Assembly (NCBI GenBank): GCA_050330205.1 | Contig: JBHJOA010000014.1 | Coordinates: 57,807-121,806 of the forward strand | Direction of reading: 5' to 3' | DNA length: 64,000 nt | Source of the DNA: Pelagibius sp050330205 | GTDB lineage: Bacteria; Pseudomonadota; Alphaproteobacteria; Kiloniellales; Kiloniellaceae | Shown here: positions 23,973 to 32,914 of the stretch, one piece after another | Numbering within the stretch: position 1 is the first letter of the stretch | How the letters are laid out: the number at the start of each line of letters is the position of its first letter | Program-made: the position numbers and the translations under genes | Notes under the pieces: model-generated | What the model was told of the DNA's origin: nothing | The model's input: the letters and a program-made list of their open reading frames with translations, nothing else | The model's database searches: none

Positions 23973-25385
23973 ATGAGTGACGACATCGCGCTAATGACGG
24001 CGAGCAAGTTGGTGAAACTCTACCGCGCCGGCGAGCTGTCGCCGGTGGCAGCGACGCGCGCCGCCCTCGACCGTATCGAACGCTACAACGGGCGGCTGAA
24101 CGCCTTCAACCTCGTCGCCCCGGAGAGCGCGCTGGCCGCCGCCGCCGAGTCCGAAGAGCGCTGGCGCCTCGGTGCGCCGCGCGGCCCGCTCGACGGCGTA
24201 CCGGTATCGATCAAGGACGTTCTGCTGACCAGGGGCTGGCCAACCCTGCGCGGCTCCCGGACCATCAATCGCGATCAGGCCTGGGACGAAGACGCCCCTT
24301 CGGTCGCGCGCCTGCGTGAACACGGCGCCGTCATGCTCGGCAAGACGACGACACCGGAATTCGGCTGGAAGGGCGTGACCGACTCGCCGTTGGACGGCGT
24401 CACCCGCAATCCCTGGGACCCCTCGACCACGCCCGGCGGATCGAGCGGCGGTGCCGCGGCGGCGCTGGCCGCCGGCATGGGTGCCCTGGCCCTGGGCACC
24501 GACGCCGGCGGGTCGGTGCGCATTCCCGCCGGCTTCACCGGTGTCTTCGCGTTGAAGGCGACCTTCGGGCGGGTGCCGGCCTATCCGCTCAGTCCCTTCG
24601 GCACCCTGGCCAACGTCGGGCCGATGACCCGCAGCGTCACCGATGCCGCCATCCTGCTCACCGTCATGGCCGAGCCCGACCACCGCGACGCCTACAGCCT
24701 GCCCTACGACGGCACCGACTATACCCACGGTCTGGAGGAAGGCGTGGCCGACCTGAAGATCGCCTACAGCCCGACTCTCGGCGGCCATGCGGTGGACCCG
24801 GAGATCGCCACCCTGGTGGCCAAGGCGGTGGCGCGGCTGTCCGACCTCGGCGCCGAAATCGTCGAGGCGGACCCCGACACCCGCGGCGCCGAGGAAATCT
24901 TCCGCCTTCACTGGTATGCCGCCGCCGCCAACCTGCTGCAGCGCTTCGACGCGTCGGCTCAGTCGCAGATGGACCCGGGCCTGCAGGAGGTTGCCGCCGA
25001 GGGGCGAGGCTACGGGCTGCTCGACTACCTGGGCGCCGTCGCCCGCCGCGAGGAGATGATCGCCGCGGCCAACCGCTTCCACCAGACCTACGACCTGCTG
25101 GTCACGCCGAGCCTGCCGATCCCCGCTTTCGAAGCCGGCGAGGAAGTGCCGCGCGGCAGCGGCATGGCGCGCTGGCCCGCGTGGACGCCCTTCAGCTATC
25201 CCTTCAACCTGACCCAGCAGCCGGCCGCCAGCCTGCCCTGCGGACTGACCGCAAAAGGCCTGCCCGCCGGGCTGCAGATCGTCGGGCCGCGCTTCGCCGA
25301 CGCGCTGGTGCTGCGCGCGGCGCGCGCCCTCGAGAAGGCGGCGCCCTGGCCCTTCCCGGACCTCGAGCGCACCCTCGGCAAATGA
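23973..25385 (+). CDS. Amidase (amidase-signature family), second copy type
   Basis: This 470-residue enzyme has the full catalytic set: Lys81 in PVSIKDVLLTRG, cis-Ser at about 157 in TPGGSSGGAAAA, and Ser181 in GTDAGGSVRIPAGF. The layout (MTASKLVKLYRAGELSPVAATRAAL at the N-terminus, GSRTINRDQAW) is that of stand-alone amidases acting on aryl or acyl amides; it is not GatA. It differs strongly from the amidase at 22072, so the two are not a recent duplication. Substrate unknown. Converges on the retropepsin-like gene 6 bp away. Confidence 0.9.
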   Translation: MSDDIALMTASKLVKLYRAGELSPVAATRAALDRIERYNGRLNAFNLVAPESALAAAAESEERWRLGAPRGPLDGVPVSIKDVLLTRGWPTLRGSRTINRDQAWDEDAPSVARLREHGAVMLGKTTTPEFGWKGVTDSPLDGVTRNPWDPSTTPGGSSGGAAAALAAGMGALALGTDAGGSVRIPAGFTGVFALKATFGRVPAYPLSPFGTLANVGPMTRSVTDAAILLTVMAEPDHRDAYSLPYDGTDYTHGLEEGVADLKIAYSPTLGGHAVDPEIATLVAKAVARLSDLGAEIVEADPDTRGAEEIFRLHWYAAAANLLQRFDASAQSQMDPGLQEVAAEGRGYGLLDYLGAVARREEMIAAANRFHQTYDLLVTPSLPIPAFEAGEEVPRGSGMARWPAWTPFSYPFNLTQQPAASLPCGLTAKGLPAGLQIVGPRFADALVLRAARALEKAAPWPFPDLERTLGK

Positions 25386-25391
25386 GCGGTG

Positions 25392-25943
25392 CTACCAGAT
25401 GAGGGTGAGCCGGTCGCCGCGCACCTGGTAGCCGTCCAGGCGCTTGAGGAACGACATGCCCAGCAGCGACACGCTGCCCGCCTGTTCGCCGACCGAGGCC
25501 GGCAGGTCGTAGAGTTCCAGCTGGCCGATGCGCAGGGAGCGCAGCGTCACCGGTGCCGCGCGCACCTCGCCGGCGGCGGTGCTGTAGCGCTCGGAGTAGG
25601 TCAGGCGCGGCGGCGTCCAGCCGAGCGTCGCGGCATCCTCCGGCGTCAGGTAGATCGAGCTGGCCCCGGTATCGACGAGGAACGTCAGCGGCCGGCCGTC
25701 GACGAAGGCTTCGACCATGAAGTGGCCGTGCGGACCGGCTTGCAGCACCAGTTCGGAGCGGGCCGCCGGCGGCGGCGCAGCCGTCCCGCGGTCCGGCACG
25801 GAAGCGGAAACGCCCGGCAGCGGCGACTCGCGGTCGATCGCAAACACCAGCACCAGGCCGGTGACGACCACCGCCGCCGCCAGCCTGAGGCTGTGGCGCA
25901 GCAGCCCGCCCGTGGCGGTTGCCTGTTCCTGGTAGCCGGACAT
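25392..25943 (-). CDS. Retropepsin-like (clan AA) aspartic protease, membrane-anchored
   Basis: This 183-residue protein has one N-terminal membrane helix (about 19-36), a low-complexity linker, and a single retropepsin-fold domain (75-183) with the active-site motif FLVDTGASSIYL (Asp91-Thr-Gly). It later has a hydrophobic block (SVSLLGMSFLKRLDGYQV) typical of the TIGR02281 group. Like retroviral proteases it must dimerise to supply two Asp residues. The catalytic domain should face the periplasm. Physiological targets are not established for this group. ATG at 25943 (MSGYQEQ) was chosen. Confidence 0.85.
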   Translation of the reverse strand: MSGYQEQATATGGLLRHSLRLAAAVVVTGLVLVFAIDRESPLPGVSASVPDRGTAAPPPAARSELVLQAGPHGHFMVEAFVDGRPLTFLVDTGASSIYLTPEDAATLGWTPPRLTYSERYSTAAGEVRAAPVTLRSLRIGQLELYDLPASVGEQAGSVSLLGMSFLKRLDGYQVRGDRLTLIW

Positions 25944-26175
25944 GTCTGGCCCTTTCCGGTTTCCCGTGCAAGGCGGCGCGCCGGGGCGCGCCGGGGACCT
26001 CATGGTGAGCCCCAGGCCTTAAGGTTTTTCTTAGCTTCTTGGTTAACAACAGCGTCGAAGCGGCTGGAGAAGTTGCATGATCGGAAAAACATGTCCACCT
26101 TCTCCCCCTTGGTCCGCCGGCGCGACGCCGCCTTGGCCGTTGCGGCGGACACCCTCGCCGGAGAAGCTTCGAGGC

Positions 26176-27786
26176 ATGGTCGCAGTGGGCAAGACGCAGC
26201 GGCGCGGCGCCGTGGCCTGCGGCCACCCGGCGACGGCGGCGGCGGCCGAGGAGATGCTGGCCGAGGGCGGCAACGCCTTCGATGCGGTGCTGGCCGCGTT
26301 CTGCGCGGCGACGGTGGCCGAGCCGGTGCTGGCCTCGCTCGGCGGCGGCGGCTTCCTGCTCGCCCAGCCGGCCGGCCGCGACCCGCTGCTCTACGATTTC
26401 TTCGTGCAGACGCCGAAGCGGCGCCTGGCGCCGGAGCACCTCGACTTCTATCCGATCCTCGCCGACTTCGGCACCGCGACCCAGGAGTTCCACATCGGCC
26501 TCGGGGCCGTCGCCGTGCCCGGGGCGGTGAAGGGACTGTTCGCGATCCACGGGGATCTCGCCCGGCTGCCGATGGCGCGCATCGTCGAGCCCGCCGTGCG
26601 CCTCGCCCGCGAGGGCGTCGAGCTGCGCCCCATCGACGGCTACCTGTTCCAGGTGGTGGCGCCCATCCTCACCGCCAGCGAGGCGCCGCGGCAGCTCTTC
26701 CTCGATAAGAGCGGCGGGCTTGTCGGCCCCGGCGCACGGCTGGGCCAGCCGCAGCTGGCGGACAGCCTGGAGGCGCTGGCGAGCGAGGGCGACCGGCTGT
26801 TCTACGAGGGCGACCTCGGCGCCCGCCTCGCCACGCTCTGCCGCGAGTCCGGCGGCCTGATCGGCGAGCAGGACCTCGCCGCCTACGAGGTGGTCCGCCG
26901 CCAGCCCTTCGTCTGCGACTACCGCGGCCATCGGGTGATGACCAACCCGCCGCCGTCCTGCGGCGGCCTGCTCATCGCCTTCGCCCTCGCCCTGCTCGCC
27001 GAGGAAGCGCCGGCGCGGCTGGGGGCCGGCACGGCGGAAAGCCTGCTGCTGCTGGCGCGCGTCATGGAACTCACCAACAAGGCGCGGCTCGAAGCGCGCC
27101 TGGCGGAAGGCGCCGAGGCCGCGGCCGAGCGGCTCTTCGCGCCGGAGCTGGTCGCCCGCTACAACGCCGAGGTGCGCGGCCAGCCCGCCTTCGGCCGCGG
27201 CACCACCCACATCAGCGTGGTCGACGGCGCCGGCAACCTGGCGGCCATGAGCCTGTCCAACGGCGAGGGCTGCGGGGTCCACCTGGCGGACAGCGGCATC
27301 ATGCTGAACAACATGCTGGGCGAGGAAGACCTCTGCCACGGCGCCTTTCACTGCTGGCCGGAGGACCGCCGGCTGTCGTCGATGATGGCGCCGACGCTGG
27401 CGGTCGGTCGCGACGGTGCGCGCTTCGCCATCGGCTCCGGCGGCTCCAACCGCATCCGCACGGCGGTGCTGCAGGTGCTGGTGAACCTCATCGACCACGG
27501 CATGGAGATGGCCGCGGCGACCGAGGCCGCGCGGCTGCACGTCGAGGGCGATGTCGCAAACCTGGAAGGCGCCGAAGACGCAGGAGTCCAGAAAGACGCG
27601 GGCGGCTGGCCGCCCGAGGGGCAAGCCCTGCTGGCACGGCAGGGCTATCGCACCGTCGCCTGGCCGATGCACAACCTGTTCTTCGGCGGCGTGCATGGCG
27701 TCGCGCTGGCGGCCGACGGTTCGCTCTCGGCGGCGGGCGATCCCCGCCGCGGCGGCGCGGCGCTGGTCAGGTCCGCCGGCGCGTAG
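26176..27786 (+). CDS. Gamma-glutamyltransferase family protein without signal peptide
   Basis: This 536-residue Ntn-hydrolase has a precursor layout of a large segment, then the autocleavage site before Thr343 in FGRGTTHISVVDGAGN, then a small segment. NPPPSCGGLLI and GSGGSNRIRTAVLQ are conserved substrate-binding blocks. Classic GGT cleaves gamma-glutamyl bonds of glutathione in the periplasm. Here neither possible start (26077 or 26176) gives a signal peptide, so the enzyme may be cytosolic, or the assignment may extend only to the GGT-like amidohydrolase group. ATG 26176 follows a GAGG. Confidence 0.87.
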   Translation: MVAVGKTQRRGAVACGHPATAAAAEEMLAEGGNAFDAVLAAFCAATVAEPVLASLGGGGFLLAQPAGRDPLLYDFFVQTPKRRLAPEHLDFYPILADFGTATQEFHIGLGAVAVPGAVKGLFAIHGDLARLPMARIVEPAVRLAREGVELRPIDGYLFQVVAPILTASEAPRQLFLDKSGGLVGPGARLGQPQLADSLEALASEGDRLFYEGDLGARLATLCRESGGLIGEQDLAAYEVVRRQPFVCDYRGHRVMTNPPPSCGGLLIAFALALLAEEAPARLGAGTAESLLLLARVMELTNKARLEARLAEGAEAAAERLFAPELVARYNAEVRGQPAFGRGTTHISVVDGAGNLAAMSLSNGEGCGVHLADSGIMLNNMLGEEDLCHGAFHCWPEDRRLSSMMAPTLAVGRDGARFAIGSGGSNRIRTAVLQVLVNLIDHGMEMAAATEAARLHVEGDVANLEGAEDAGVQKDAGGWPPEGQALLARQGYRTVAWPMHNLFFGGVHGVALAADGSLSAAGDPRRGGAALVRSAGA

Positions 27787-27818
27787 CGGCAGCCGTCACA
27801 ACGATTCTCGCCGGATCG

Positions 27819-28283
27819 TCAGGCCGCTTCGGAGTCCGAGCGGTTGCGGACGATGTAGGCGCGGGCGCAGTGCTCGTCGCAGTAGGGCTTGCCGGCCACC
27901 GCCGGGGCGCCGCAGAAATGGAAATCCTGGTCGCCGGGATCGCCAATCGGCCAGAGGCAGTTCGGCCCCTTGCCGTTGGCCCGGGCCACGGTTCCCATCG
28001 CCCGCTGAGCGGGCGCCGGGGCGGCCGGCCGGGGCTGGATCTGCTTTGGCGCGGGCGGCGCCTGCATCGCCGGCTTCGCCATCGCCGCTGCCGCCGCGCT
28101 ACGGCGGATCACCGGCGCCGCGCCGCGCTTGATGGGCGACGGCCGGGCCTTCAGCTTCATGCGGTGCGCTTTGCCGACGACCGAATTCTTGGATACCCCC
28201 AGCAGACGGCCGATCTCCGACGCGCTCCGTCCTGCTTCCCAGAGCCGCATGAGTTCCGCAACTCGTTCTTCTGTCCAAGTCAT
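27819..28283 (-). CDS. gcrA: GcrA cell cycle regulator
   Basis: This 154-residue transcription factor is found in alphaproteobacteria. The N-terminal HTH is MTWTEERVAELMRLWEAG with the recognition part SASEIGRLLGVSKNSVVGKAHR. A long Ala/Pro-rich linker follows, then the C-terminal sigma-70-interacting domain CLWPIGDPGDQDFHFCGAPAV with GKPYCDEHC. In Caulobacter GcrA recruits RNA polymerase to GANTC sites methylated by CcrM. I saw no GANTC close upstream of this copy. ATG 28283 is the family start. The upstream 100 bp are AT-rich (TATATATAGTATG-like on the minus strand) and probably hold the promoter. Confidence 0.96.
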   Translation of the reverse strand: MTWTEERVAELMRLWEAGRSASEIGRLLGVSKNSVVGKAHRMKLKARPSPIKRGAAPVIRRSAAAAAMAKPAMQAPPAPKQIQPRPAAPAPAQRAMGTVARANGKGPNCLWPIGDPGDQDFHFCGAPAVAGKPYCDEHCARAYIVRNRSDSEAA

Positions 28284-28470
28284 GGGATTGCCTCTGTGCT
28301 TTTGGCTATATGTTGCGGCACATACTATATATCGCCTTGTAAGCGATCCTGCACACAATATAGCGTAGAGCCCAGGCTTGTCCAGGCTGAAATCTGTGGA
28401 AAACTGCGGTTTTCTGTGGGTTGGACCGAGGCGTCGTTTCATCCCAAGCGGTTAACCGCCGGCGCGCGGC

Positions 28471-29085
28471 TCAGTCGAAGCTCACCGCCTGCCAGCGTTC
28501 GCCGGCACCCTTGTTGTTGTAGCCCTCGAACTTCACCACCCACCCCAGTTCCGGCGCGTACCAAGTGCGCTGTTCGGCCTGCCAGTCGCTGCCGAGGTGT
28601 TCGGACACCCGCAGCAGCACGAAGGTCTCGAAGGTGCCCGCCGGCACGGTCACCTGCTCGCTCGACACCACCTCGATGCGGTCGCGCCAGGCCTCGCCGG
28701 CCCAGCGGCGGGTGAAGCCGACGGACTTGCCGACCTGCAGCGGAAACAGCTGGGCCAGCTCACCGCCGTCCGGCGGCATGCCGGCGGCCACGCAGTCCAT
28801 GCAGATGTGCGCGAAACTGGAGAAGCTGCGCCCTTCCCAGATCCACGACACGATCATGCCGCGGGTGCGGCCGACGATGCCTTCGACCCGCTTGCCGCTG
28901 TCCATGTCCTCCCACACCATGAAGGTGCCTTCCGGCAAGGACTTGAACGGCGCCGGCGCGGCATCGGAGGCCTGCGCCAGGGCCGGCCGCATCGCCGGCG
29001 GCGCAGAAATGCCGGCAACGGCCGCCAGCACCACGAGCAGCGCCAGGCGGCGGCAGGCCGTAAAAAGCTGCAGAAACAAGTCCAC
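28471..29085 (-). CDS. Secreted hypothetical protein
   Basis: This 204-residue protein has a long signal peptide (about 1-38, ending RPALAQA). The mature part is beta-rich with Trp-containing strands (MIVSWIWEGRSFSSFAHIC, DWQAEQRTWYAPELGWVVKF) and two Cys (HICMDC). The closing pattern RTWYAPELGWVVKFE recalls DUF3108-like outer-envelope beta-barrel or lipid-binding proteins, but I cannot name a family. Divergent from the DUF1800 gene. Confidence 0.7.
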   Translation of the reverse strand: MDLFLQLFTACRRLALLVVLAAVAGISAPPAMRPALAQASDAAPAPFKSLPEGTFMVWEDMDSGKRVEGIVGRTRGMIVSWIWEGRSFSSFAHICMDCVAAGMPPDGGELAQLFPLQVGKSVGFTRRWAGEAWRDRIEVVSSEQVTVPAGTFETFVLLRVSEHLGSDWQAEQRTWYAPELGWVVKFEGYNNKGAGERWQAVSFD

Positions 29086-29211
29086 TCCCCCGAAGATGGG
29101 CCCGCGGCCGGCAGCCGGTCGCGGCGGCAGGAGACTAGCCCATCGGGCTCTGAAGTTGAAAGCCTCGCAAACGACGTAGATTGTCTTGGGACCAGTTTCG
29201 ACAGGACAGAG

Positions 29212-30645
29212 ATGCCCGTGATCCTACCGCCGCTGCTGTCGCTTTCCCGCGGCCTCCTCGTCGCCGTCGCCGTCCTGCTGCTGTCCGGCCAGGCCGGCGC
29301 GCTGGCGCCCGAGGACGCGCGCCACCTGCTGGCGCGCAGCGGCTTTACCGCCACGCCGGCGGAGATCGACGCGCTCGCCGGCCTGAACCGCGCGCAGGCC
29401 GTCCGCTCGATCCTGGACAACGCCGCGGGCAGGACCGCGAACACGCCGCCGCCGGCCTGGACCGCCGAGGTCCAGCCGCTGCAGCCGGCGGGCCTCACCG
29501 ATGCCGAGCGGCTGGCCCTGCGCGACACGCGGCGCGCGCAGGCCCGCGAACTGAAAGCCTGGTGGCTGGAAGAGATGCGCCGCACGCCGACGCCGCTGGT
29601 CGAGACGATGACGCTGTTCTGGCACGGCCATTTCACGTCGGGCTTCGACAAGGTGACGGCGCCGGTCCTGCTGTACCGGCAGAACCTGCTGCTGCGGCGC
29701 CACGCGCTGGGCAACTTCGCCACCCTGCTGCGCGAGATCGCGCGCGATCCGGCGATGCTGATCTATCTCGACAACGCGCAGAGCCGCAAGGAAGCACCCA
29801 ACGAGAACTTCGCCCGCGAAGCGATGGAGCTCTTCACCCTCGGCGAGGGCCGCTACACGGAAGCCGACCTCAAGGCCGCCGCCCGCGCCTTCACCGGCTG
29901 GGGCGTCGATCCCGACAGCGGCAGCTTCCGCTTCCGCGCGGACTGGCACGACGACGGCGAGAAGGAGATCTTCGGCCGGCGCGGCAGCTTCGGCGGCGAC
30001 GAGGTGATCGACCTGCTGCTGGCCCGGCCGGAGACCGCCCGCACGGTCGTCGAAAAGCTGTGGCGCCACTTCGTCTCGGAGCGCCCGGATCCGGCCGAGG
30101 TGGAGCGCCTGGCGGCGCTGTTCCGCGACGGCGGCTACGAGATCCGCCCCCTGCTGGCCGCCCTCTTCACCGGCGAGGCGTTCTGGGCGGCGCAGAACCG
30201 CGGACGGCTCGTCAAATCGCCGGTGGACTTCGTCATCGGCACGCTGCGGCTGTTCGACCTGCCGGTCGGCGATAGCCGCGACCTCGCCTGGCTCACCGGC
30301 CGTCTCGGCCAGGACCTCTTCGCGCCGCCCGACGTGAAAGGCTGGCCGGGCGGCACTGCCTGGATCACCGGGGCCAGCCTGCTCGACCGCCAGGCGCTGG
30401 TCGCGCGGATCACCGGCGACGACCGGTCCGGCGTCGCCATGGCGGGCACCGGCGACCCCGCCGCGCCGCGCGCCGCCGCCTTCGACCGCTGGGTCGCGGC
30501 GCTGCCGGCGCGATGGCAGGAGGCCGCGGCGGTGACGCGGCTGGTCCTGCCCATCGACCCGGTGGACGTCGAGGTGCTCGACCGCCGGGCCAGCGGCGCG
30601 CTGCTGCGCAGCCTGCTGGCCGACCCCGCCTATCACCTGAAGTAG
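29212..30645 (+). CDS. DUF1800 domain protein, exported
   Basis: This 477-residue protein has an N-terminal signal segment (about 7-27). It has the DUF1800 core: EDARHLLARSGFTATPAEID, a long helix ending WWLEEMRRTPTPLVETMTLFWHGHF, NFAREAMELFTLGEGRYTE (about 203-221) and PDVKGWPGGTAWIT. In many bacteria DUF1800 and DUF1501 genes are adjacent and their products exported, but the biochemical role is unknown. ATG at 29212 follows AGGACAGAG. The DUF1501 gene starts 23 bp downstream, in the same operon. Confidence 0.9.
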   Translation: MPVILPPLLSLSRGLLVAVAVLLLSGQAGALAPEDARHLLARSGFTATPAEIDALAGLNRAQAVRSILDNAAGRTANTPPPAWTAEVQPLQPAGLTDAERLALRDTRRAQARELKAWWLEEMRRTPTPLVETMTLFWHGHFTSGFDKVTAPVLLYRQNLLLRRHALGNFATLLREIARDPAMLIYLDNAQSRKEAPNENFAREAMELFTLGEGRYTEADLKAAARAFTGWGVDPDSGSFRFRADWHDDGEKEIFGRRGSFGGDEVIDLLLARPETARTVVEKLWRHFVSERPDPAEVERLAALFRDGGYEIRPLLAALFTGEAFWAAQNRGRLVKSPVDFVIGTLRLFDLPVGDSRDLAWLTGRLGQDLFAPPDVKGWPGGTAWITGASLLDRQALVARITGDDRSGVAMAGTGDPAAPRAAAFDRWVAALPARWQEAAAVTRLVLPIDPVDVEVLDRRASGALLRSLLADPAYHLK

Positions 30646-30668
30646 GCCGCCACCATGTCCCTGCGCCC

Positions 30669-31862
30669 ATGCCCCTGCTGACCCGCCGCCGCCTCCTCCA
30701 GACCGCCGCCGCCCTGCCGCTGGCCGCCGGCCTTCCCGGCCGCCTCGCGCCGGCGGCCGAGCCGCCGCGCGTGCTGGTGCTGGTCGAGCTGAACGGCGGC
30801 AACGACGGCCTCAACACCGTGGTGCCCTATGCCGACCCCGCCTATGCCCGCGCGCGGCCGACGCTGTCCGTGCCGCGCGACCGGGTGCTGCAACTGGACG
30901 AGCGCCTCGGGCTGCACCCGGCGCTGGCACCGCTGATGCCGGCCTGGCAGGCGGGCGACATGGCGCTGGCCCTCGGCGTCGGCTACCGGCGGCCGAACCG
31001 CTCCCACTTCCGCTCCATCGAGATCTGGAACAGCGCCTCGGCGGCAGATGAGGTACTGCAGCACGGCTGGCTGCACCGCGTCCTGGCGGAGACCGGCATC
31101 GCCGCCACGGCGCCGCCGCCCGGCTTCGCGGCGCAGGGCATCGTCCTCGGCGGGCCGCCCGGGCCGCTGGCGGGAGGGGCGCTCCCCACGGTGACGCTGC
31201 GCGACCCACGGCAGCTGCACGAGGCCGCCGCCCGGCCGGACGACGGCGCGGCGGACGGCGGGGCGGCGGCCGGCAACCCGTCCCTGGCCCACATCCTGGC
31301 CACCCGCCGACAGCTGCGCGGTGCCGCCGCCGAGATCGACCGCCGCCTCGCGGCCACGCCGGCGCTCGCCACGCCGTTCCCGAACACCGACCTGGGCGGC
31401 CAGTTGCGCCAGGCCGCCCGGCTGATCGCCGCCGGCACCGGCGCCTCGCTGTTCAAGCTGCAGCATGGCGGCTACGACACCCACGCCGGGCAGGCCGGGC
31501 GCCACGCCGCCCTGCTGGCGGAGCTGGGCGAGGGCCTTGCCGCCTTCCGCGACGCCATGATCGAGGCCGGCTGCTGGCGGCGCTGCCTGGTGATGACCTA
31601 CGCCGAGTTCGGCCGGCGCGTCGCCGAGAACGCCAGCGGCGGCACCGACCACGGCAGCGCCGCGCCGCAGATCCTGCTGGGCGGGCGCCTGCGCGGCGGC
31701 CTTCTCGGCAGCCAGCCCCCGCTCGACGACCTGGAGGACGGCGATCTGCGCCCGCTGCTGGATTTCCGCCGCCTCTATGCCGCCGTCTCGCAGGACTGGC
31801 TGGGCCTGCCGCCGGCCCCGGGCAGCCTCGGCCGGCAGCTGCCGCTGCCGCTGATCGCGTAG
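30669..31862 (+). CDS. DUF1501 domain protein, Tat-exported
   Basis: This 397-residue protein has a twin-arginine-type signal (LTRRRLLQTAAALPLAAGLPG, residues 4-24). The DUF1501 fold follows, with VLVLVELNGGNDGLNTVVPY (about 36-55), RPNRSHFRSIEIWNSAS, LQHGGYDTHAGQ and MTYAEFGRRVAENASGGTDHGSA near the end. These Asp/His/Glu blocks resemble the alkaline phosphatase/sulfatase superfamily metal site, although an activity has not been shown. Partner of the DUF1800 gene just upstream. Confidence 0.9.
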   Translation: MPLLTRRRLLQTAAALPLAAGLPGRLAPAAEPPRVLVLVELNGGNDGLNTVVPYADPAYARARPTLSVPRDRVLQLDERLGLHPALAPLMPAWQAGDMALALGVGYRRPNRSHFRSIEIWNSASAADEVLQHGWLHRVLAETGIAATAPPPGFAAQGIVLGGPPGPLAGGALPTVTLRDPRQLHEAAARPDDGAADGGAAAGNPSLAHILATRRQLRGAAAEIDRRLAATPALATPFPNTDLGGQLRQAARLIAAGTGASLFKLQHGGYDTHAGQAGRHAALLAELGEGLAAFRDAMIEAGCWRRCLVMTYAEFGRRVAENASGGTDHGSAAPQILLGGRLRGGLLGSQPPLDDLEDGDLRPLLDFRRLYAAVSQDWLGLPPAPGSLGRQLPLPLIA

Positions 31863-31932
31863 CAGGCCGCTGGCGCCGGCCGGCCCGGTCTGCTAGGAAA
31901 CCGCCGCACCGCAACTCTGGAAGACCGCCACC

Positions 31933-32502
31933 ATGAGCGAAGCGCGCTTCGTCACCTCCCCCCGGGGCATCGCCGCCGGTATCGCCGCGATGGTCGGAAT
32001 CGTCGCGCTGTCGAACTATGCCGTGCAGTTCCCCATCAACGACTGGCTGACCTGGGGCGCCCTCACCTATCCGGTCGCCTTCCTGGTCACCGATCTGACC
32101 AACCGCAGCCTCGGCCCCAAGGCGGCTCGCGTGGTGATCTGCGTCGGCTTCGCGCTGGCGGTGGTGCTGTCGGTCTGGCTGGCGACACCGCGGATCGCCA
32201 TCGCCTCCGGCACCGCCTTCCTGGCCGCCCAGCTGCTCGACGTCGCCGTCTTCAATCGCCTGCGCGAGGGCGCCTGGTGGCGCGCGCCGCTGGTCTCCTC
32301 GACCCTCGGCTCCGTCGTCGACACGGTGCTGTTCTTCTCCATCGCCTTCGCCGCCACCGGCCTGCCCTGGATCACCTGGGCGCTCGGCGACTTCGGCGTC
32401 AAGATGGCGATGGCGGCCCTGATGCTGCTGCCGTTCCGCCTGCTGATGCCGGCGCTGCGCCCGAAGCTGGCCGGGCGCGACCTGCCGGGAGTCGCCGGCT
32501 GA
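31933..32502 (+). CDS. yhhQ: Queuosine precursor transporter, VUT/YhhQ family
   Basis: This 189-residue membrane protein has about six helices. Family blocks are NYAVQFPINDWLTWGALTYP, VAFLVTDLTNRSLGP (about 48-63) and AQLLDVAVFNRLR. E. coli YhhQ imports preQ0 and preQ1 for tRNA queuosine synthesis. Hydrophobicity and the FLVTDLTNR motif make the family secure. No preQ1 riboswitch is seen in the 70 bp upstream. Confidence 0.9.
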   Translation: MSEARFVTSPRGIAAGIAAMVGIVALSNYAVQFPINDWLTWGALTYPVAFLVTDLTNRSLGPKAARVVICVGFALAVVLSVWLATPRIAIASGTAFLAAQLLDVAVFNRLREGAWWRAPLVSSTLGSVVDTVLFFSIAFAATGLPWITWALGDFGVKMAMAALMLLPFRLLMPALRPKLAGRDLPGVAG

Positions 32503-32522
32503 CAGCCTGCTGCAACCGGCGT

Positions 32523-32822
32523 TCAGCAGACCCGCGTGTCGGGGTTCTCGCAGGGATGGATTTCAAAAGGTTCGAAGGAGTTGTCGCGATAGGCGTTGAA
32601 GCTGCGCTTGTCGACGCAGTGTACCGTGGCGAGCACGACGAGGTTGCCGCCGACCGTGCGTTCGGCGACCTGGCTCAGGAAAGCGACTTCGCAGTCGTAG
32701 TCCCGCAGCACCTGCTCGGTCAGTTCCGCCTGCCATTCCTGCGCCGTTACGGGTAGCGGCGCCAGCGCGAATGCCAGCCCAAAAGCGAACGCCCCCACAG
32801 ACGCGATCCGTTTTCCTGCCAT
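32523..32822 (-). CDS. Small secreted Cys-containing hypothetical protein
   Basis: This 99-residue protein has a signal peptide (1-27, ending PVTAQE). The mature 72 residues have four Cys (DYDCEV, VHCVDK, HPCEN, final RVC) that could form two disulfides. The C-terminal residue is Cys. No family recognised. It lies downstream of the CHASE2 gene in the same direction with a 92-bp gap. Confidence 0.65.
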   Translation of the reverse strand: MAGKRIASVGAFAFGLAFALAPLPVTAQEWQAELTEQVLRDYDCEVAFLSQVAERTVGGNLVVLATVHCVDKRSFNAYRDNSFEPFEIHPCENPDTRVC

Positions 32823-32914
32823 AGCCCGCCGATCCTTTCGGAATGCACGATGACGGTAGAATCGTCGCCGGCAGGCTTGCCGGCATTGACCTGCCTCAAG
32901 TCGTCCCTCGGAAT

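Noticed and set aside
22072..25385. The two amidases as a tandem duplication
   Set aside because: Opposite orientation and low similarity outside the catalytic blocks; they are different branches of the family.
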